Shown one piece after another: positions 6,269-10,235 of a DNA stretch of 10,235 nt. The stretch is from Synergistaceae bacterium UBA5560 (lineage in GTDB: Bacteria > Synergistota > Synergistia > Synergistales > Aminiphilaceae), in assembly GCA_002425685.1 (NCBI GenBank), contig DIMS01000029.1:21526-31760 (forward strand). Reading direction: 5' to 3'. A program made the position numbers and the translations under genes. How positions within the stretch are numbered: position 1 is the stretch's first letter; the number at the start of each line of letters is the position of its first letter. Under the pieces are notes generated by a model, which did no database searches, was not told the origin of the DNA, and worked only from the letters and a program-made list of their open reading frames with translations.

Positions 6269-7407
6269 AAAAGAAAGTCTTGTTTGCTGCGGTATGTCTC
6301 TCCCTGCTTCTCGCTGCGGGAGGCGGACTCGCGTGGAAGGCCGCGACGAAGGAAACGGGCGGCGGACGCGACGGAAAAGTGCGCGCTCTTTTCGACGAAC
6401 CGAAGCCGGTTTTGCTGGAGGACGTGGGCATTTCCGGCGAGACGGAGGCACGGGCCTATCCGGTCACGACGGGAGCTTCCCGGGAGGCCCCTCTCTCCTT
6501 CAGGGTTTCGGGACCTCTCGTACAGGTCCGCGTACAGCCGGGAAACGAGGTCAAGCAGGGAGATGTCCTTCTCGAAATCGACCCCAGGGATTTTCGGGAC
6601 AACATCACCGTCCTGGAGGCCCAGCTTTCCGGAGCGCTGGCAGGGCTGGAAAAGGCGCGGCTCGACTTCGAACGGGCAACGTCTCTGCTGGCGGAAAAGG
6701 TCATTTCGCAGGCGTCGTTCGATGCCGCGAAGAGCGCCCATGATTCGTCGGCCGCTTCGGTGAAAAATATCCGGGCCCAGCTCACCATCGCCAGGCATCA
6801 GCTCGAGGACACGAAACTCCGCGCCCCCTTCGACGGAATCGTGGCAGCGAAGCTGGTGGAAAATCACCAGGTGGTGGCTGCGGGGAACGTGGTCATGACC
6901 ATGTTCGATCTCTCGGATCTCGAAGTGCTGACGAACATCCCCGAGAACGAAATCGCCCACAAACCGCTGGTTCCGGGAGAAACGGCCTCCGTGGAGTTCA
7001 CGCCTCTGCCCGGACACCGCTTTCAGGTCTTTCTGAAAGAGTGGAGCACCGCTCCCGATCCGCTCACGAGAACCTATTCCGTAACGTTCCGCCTTCCCGC
7101 TCCCGACGGCGCGAAAATCCTCCCGGGCATGACGGGACAGCTCTTCTGGAGCGGCCGGAAGGGAGAAAATGCGGAGATCACCGTGCCCGAAAGTGCTCTT
7201 GTTTCTCACGGGAATGGAGAAACTGCGGTGTGGGTCTTCGATCCCGCCACGTCCACGGCCACGCGCAGAAATATCCGGACGGGCGGCGTCACCGGAGGAG
7301 GAAGAATCCGCGTTCTCGAGGGATTGTCCGGTGGAGAGCAATTCGTCGCGGCGGGTGCGGCCTTTGTTGTCGAGGGCATGAGGATCAGGCCCCTGACGTC
7401 GAAATAG
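6265..7407 (+). CDS. RND efflux membrane fusion protein (AcrA/MexA type)
   Basis: This 380-residue protein starts at GTG 6265, 9 nt after AGGAG (6251-6255), and overlaps the TetR gene by 4 nt. Residues 1-24 (KKK then a hydrophobic stretch) form an uncleaved anchor or signal sequence; there is no lipobox cysteine at a cleavage site. The first half-lipoyl motif is around 80-112 (FRVSGPLVQVRVQPGNEVKQ), the alpha-hairpin around 113-180, the second half-lipoyl at L185-R-A-P-F-D-G191, followed by the beta-barrel domain and a membrane-proximal domain with EITVPESALV near 310. It links the inner-membrane RND transporter to an outer-membrane channel. The transporter gene follows 46 nt downstream. Substrate cannot be told from sequence. 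Confidence 0.93.
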   Translation: MKKKVLFAAVCLSLLLAAGGGLAWKAATKETGGGRDGKVRALFDEPKPVLLEDVGISGETEARAYPVTTGASREAPLSFRVSGPLVQVRVQPGNEVKQGDVLLEIDPRDFRDNITVLEAQLSGALAGLEKARLDFERATSLLAEKVISQASFDAAKSAHDSSAASVKNIRAQLTIARHQLEDTKLRAPFDGIVAAKLVENHQVVAAGNVVMTMFDLSDLEVLTNIPENEIAHKPLVPGETASVEFTPLPGHRFQVFLKEWSTAPDPLTRTYSVTFRLPAPDGAKILPGMTGQLFWSGRKGENAEITVPESALVSHGNGETAVWVFDPATSTATRRNIRTGGVTGGGRIRVLEGLSGGEQFVAAGAAFVVEGMRIRPLTSK

Positions 7408-7453
7408 GAATGCCCCTTTCAATACAACCAAGAGGAAATCGAGGACGATAGTC

Positions 7454-10235
7454 ATGAACCCTGCAGCGTTCGCGTTGAGAAAAAGCACATGTATGTATAT
7501 TCTGGTCTTCCTGCTGGTGGTGGCCGGAGGAATCGCCTACTGGAACATGGGACGCCTGGAAGATCCCAATTTCACGATCAAAACCGCCCTCGTGGTGACG
7601 CCGTATCCCGGGGCCACCCCTTCCGAAGTGGAGCAGGAGGTCACGGACGTGGTCGAAGAGGCAATACAGGCCATGGGGCAGGTCAAGAAGATCTACTCCA
7701 TCTCCCAGGAGGGAGTGTCCCTCGTCTACGTGGACATGAAGGATTCCTACGACGGAGAGGCCCTGCAGCAGGTGTGGGACGAACTCCGCAGAAAAGTGAA
7801 CGACGCCGCGAAGCGCCTTCCTCCGGGAGCGGGGCCCTCCGTGGTGAACGACGATTTCAGCGACGTGTACGGCGTGTTTTTCGCCCTCACCGGCGAGGGA
7901 TATTCCCCATCGCAGCTCCGCGAGTACGCCCGGGAACTGAAAAGAGAACTCCTTCTGTGCCGCGACGTGGCGAAGATCGATCTGTGGGGAACGCTGCAGG
8001 ATGTGGTCTACGTGGAATTCAAAAGGGCGCGGATGGCGGAGATGGGGCTTTCTCCGGATGCCATCCGCCGGACCCTGGCCTCTCAGAATCTGGTGGAGGA
8101 CAGCGGCAACGTGAATGTGGGAGAGAAATATCTCCGCGTGACGCCCACGGGAGATTTCGTCAGTGAAAACGCCATTGCCGACCTGCTCGTAGGTGGTGCC
8201 CAGGGGCTCGTCCGACTGGGCGACGTGGCAACGATCTCCCGCGGCTATACCGAGCCTCCGGCGAGACTCATGCGCTTCAACGGTCACCCCGCCGTCGGCA
8301 TAGGCATCTCCACCGTGGACGGAGGAAATGTGGTGACGATGGGACAGGACGTGAGCAGGCGAATCGCCGAGCTCGAACCGGTGCGCCCTCTCGGAATGGA
8401 ACTGACGCCGATGTACTACCAGAGCGACATCGTCACCGAGTCCGTGAACGCTTTTGTGATAAACCTCGTCGAATCCGTGGGAATCGTCATCGGGCTCCTC
8501 ATGCTCTTCATGGGCCGGAGAAGCGGCCTCCTCATCGGCTTCGTGCTGATATTGAACATTCTGATGACCTTCATCGGCATGTATCTGATGCACATCGACC
8601 TGCAGAAGGTCTCTCTCGGAGCTCTCATTCTCGCCCTCGGAATGCTCGTGGACAACGCCATCGTGGTGGCCGACGGCTTTCTCATCGGCGTCTCCCGAGG
8701 GCTGGACAGAAAGCAGGTGGCCTCCGACGTCGTCCGGGACACGCAATGGCCGCTTCTCGGCGCTACGGCCGTGGCCATTCTGGCCTTCGCCGCCATCGGC
8801 TACGCGCCGGGACAGGTGGGGGAATTCACCCGCTCCCTTTTCCATGTCATGGCGCTCTCCCTGTCCTGCAGCTGGATTCTGGCGGTGGTCATCACCCCTC
8901 TTCTCTGCGTCGATTTTCTGCATGCACCCGCGACACCGGAGAACGGGGATCCCTACGGCAGTCCCATGTACGCCGCGTATCGGAACGTGGTCCATACGTG
9001 CCTGAAACACAAAGGGATCGTGGTCGCCGTCTCGCTGGCGCTTCTCTGCGTGTCGGCGTTCGGGTTCACCCGGGTTCCCCAGAACCTCTTTCCCCCCTCC
9101 ACGCAGAGGTATTTCTACGTGAGCACCTGGCGCCCCCAGGGGACCAGGATCGAACACACCTCCGCCTCGCTGGAGACACTCGAACGACACATCATGGAAA
9201 TGACGGGAGTGAAGAACGTCTCGTCCTTCGTGGGAGAAGGGACGCTCCGCTTCATTCTCAACTACAATTACGAAACCCCGAATTCGAGTTACGGCCAGCT
9301 CCTCGTGGAGGTGGAGGACTACCACCTCATCGACGAAACGATCTATGCGGTGGAGAAGTACGTGCGGGACACCCTTCCCGACATGCAGGTGAACTGCGCC
9401 AGGATCATCACGGGTCCGTCGAAGGAATACACCGTGGAGGCCAGATTCCGAGGTCCGGACACGGAAAGACTCAAGGAACTCGGAGAAATGGGAATGGCCG
9501 TTCTGAAGAAGAACCCGAACGCCCGAGACATCCGGACGGACTGGAGACACGAGCAGAGAGTGTTCCGCCCGGTCTTCGCCGAAAACGCGGCACAACGGGT
9601 GGGAGTGACCCGACAGGATCTCTCCCGGGCATTGCAGTTCAACTTCAACGGAGCGACGGTCGGACTTTTCCGGGAGGGCGAGACGCTGATTCCCATCGTC
9701 GCCCGCCCCGTACCGGAGGAAAGAGCCTCGGCGGAGAATCTGGAGGACGTCCAGGTATGGAGTGCTGCAGCGGGGCGGTATCTGCCCGTGCTCCAGGTGA
9801 TCTCCGACGTGGACATCCGGTGGGAGGATCCTCTGGTGCGGAGGTACAACAGGCAGAAAGCGGTGACCGTGCAGTGCAATCCCGTGACGGGGCTCGCGGA
9901 CACGCTCCGCCGGGAGGTGAAGGGCGACATGGAAGCAATCCCCCTTCCGACGGGCTATTCGCTGGAATGGGAGGGCGAGTTCGCCGATTCCGAGGAAGCC
10001 GTTGCGCCGCTGAAATGGTCGTTTCCCCTCTGCATGGTGGGAATGTTTCTCCTCGTCCTGTTTCTCTTCAACTCCGTCAAGAGGACCGCGGTGGTGTTTC
10101 TTACCGTCCCCCTGTCGCTCATCGGTGTGACCGCCGCCTTTCTGCTCACCGGGCAGCCTTTCGGCTTCATGGCCATTCTGGGTTTTCTAGGCCTGTCCGG
10201 AATGCTCATCAAAAACGCCATCGTCCTCATCGACC
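7454..10235 (+). CDS. RND-family efflux transporter (AcrB-like), 3' partial
   Basis: The frame opens at ATG 7454, 8 nt after GAGGA (7441-7445), and stays open to the window edge: 927 residues of an expected 1,020 or so. TM1 is near 14-32, followed by the first periplasmic porter region (PYPGATPSEVEQEV is typical of RND pumps). TM2-TM6 fall around 335-495, then a cytosolic stretch, TM7 near 515 and the second periplasmic region (about 540-855). TM8 onward follows. In TM4 the proton-relay pair of AcrB (D407/D408) reads D400-N401 (LGMLVDNAIVVAD), and the TM10 lysine (AcrB K940) is present as K920 (GMLIKNAIVLID). The pump exports small molecules by proton antiport. It lies in one operon with its adaptor and TetR regulator; no outer-membrane channel gene is visible within the window. 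The family is certain, the substrate unknown. Confidence 0.95.
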   Translation, partial: MNPAAFALRKSTCMYILVFLLVVAGGIAYWNMGRLEDPNFTIKTALVVTPYPGATPSEVEQEVTDVVEEAIQAMGQVKKIYSISQEGVSLVYVDMKDSYDGEALQQVWDELRRKVNDAAKRLPPGAGPSVVNDDFSDVYGVFFALTGEGYSPSQLREYARELKRELLLCRDVAKIDLWGTLQDVVYVEFKRARMAEMGLSPDAIRRTLASQNLVEDSGNVNVGEKYLRVTPTGDFVSENAIADLLVGGAQGLVRLGDVATISRGYTEPPARLMRFNGHPAVGIGISTVDGGNVVTMGQDVSRRIAELEPVRPLGMELTPMYYQSDIVTESVNAFVINLVESVGIVIGLLMLFMGRRSGLLIGFVLILNILMTFIGMYLMHIDLQKVSLGALILALGMLVDNAIVVADGFLIGVSRGLDRKQVASDVVRDTQWPLLGATAVAILAFAAIGYAPGQVGEFTRSLFHVMALSLSCSWILAVVITPLLCVDFLHAPATPENGDPYGSPMYAAYRNVVHTCLKHKGIVVAVSLALLCVSAFGFTRVPQNLFPPSTQRYFYVSTWRPQGTRIEHTSASLETLERHIMEMTGVKNVSSFVGEGTLRFILNYNYETPNSSYGQLLVEVEDYHLIDETIYAVEKYVRDTLPDMQVNCARIITGPSKEYTVEARFRGPDTERLKELGEMGMAVLKKNPNARDIRTDWRHEQRVFRPVFAENAAQRVGVTRQDLSRALQFNFNGATVGLFREGETLIPIVARPVPEERASAENLEDVQVWSAAAGRYLPVLQVISDVDIRWEDPLVRRYNRQKAVTVQCNPVTGLADTLRREVKGDMEAIPLPTGYSLEWEGEFADSEEAVAPLKWSFPLCMVGMFLLVLFLFNSVKRTAVVFLTVPLSLIGVTAAFLLTGQPFGFMAILGFLGLSGMLIKNAIVLID

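Noticed and set aside
7385..9595. 736-codon open frame on the minus strand
   Set aside because: His/Glu/Val-rich shadow of the RND transporter gene with no recognisable domain; the plus-strand frame is unmistakably RND.
1..10235. tRNA, rRNA, CRISPR arrays, insertion sequences or att sites
   Set aside because: I saw no regularly spaced repeats, transposase motifs, terminal inverted repeats or RNA-gene-like cloverleafs anywhere in the window.

Overview
The window is GC-rich DNA from a Gram-negative (diderm) bacterium. It encodes a periplasmic adaptor, an RND pump with its adaptor, and what looks like the end of an outer-membrane channel. All seven genes lie on the plus strand and are tightly packed. 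Starts are often non-ATG (GTG, GTG, TTG) but sit behind strong AGGAGG-type ribosome binding sites. A Synergistota-like host is my guess from the overall style; it is not demonstrated.

Region 1 (1-5223) is a four-gene cluster that I read as a synthase-dependent exopolysaccharide production and secretion system. In order it holds: (i) the 3' part of a protein whose visible N-terminus resembles the last helix of a TolC-type outer-membrane factor, followed by a TIM-barrel glycoside-hydrolase-like domain; (ii) a HlyD-type inner-membrane-anchored periplasmic adaptor; (iii) a cytosolic protein with six CxxC pairs (TackOD1-type metal-binding domain) followed by a GGDEF domain with a destroyed active site but an intact c-di-GMP inhibitory-site pattern; (iv) a membrane-embedded processive family 2 glycosyltransferase with the D, DxD, ED and QxxRW signatures. 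Genes iii and iv are translationally coupled. Neither the synthase nor the adaptor carries a PilZ domain, so the degenerate GGDEF protein is the obvious candidate c-di-GMP receptor, as PelD is in Pel systems. The set does not match the Pel, alginate, PNAG or cellulose gene sets as I know them.

Region 2 (5224-5572) is a non-coding spacer. It has GC-rich hairpins just after the synthase gene, then a well-formed sigma-70-type promoter whose -35 to -10 interval is covered by alternating GACTAA/TTGGTC half-sites, a probable operator for the regulator that follows.

Region 3 (5573-10235) is an efflux operon: a TetR-family repressor with a TTG start, an AcrA/MexA-type membrane fusion protein overlapping it by 4 nt, and an RND transporter that runs off the window about 100 residues short of its end. 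The likely logic is auto-repression by the TetR protein, relieved by a ligand, giving co-expression of the pump. No outer-membrane channel is seen next to the pump within the window.
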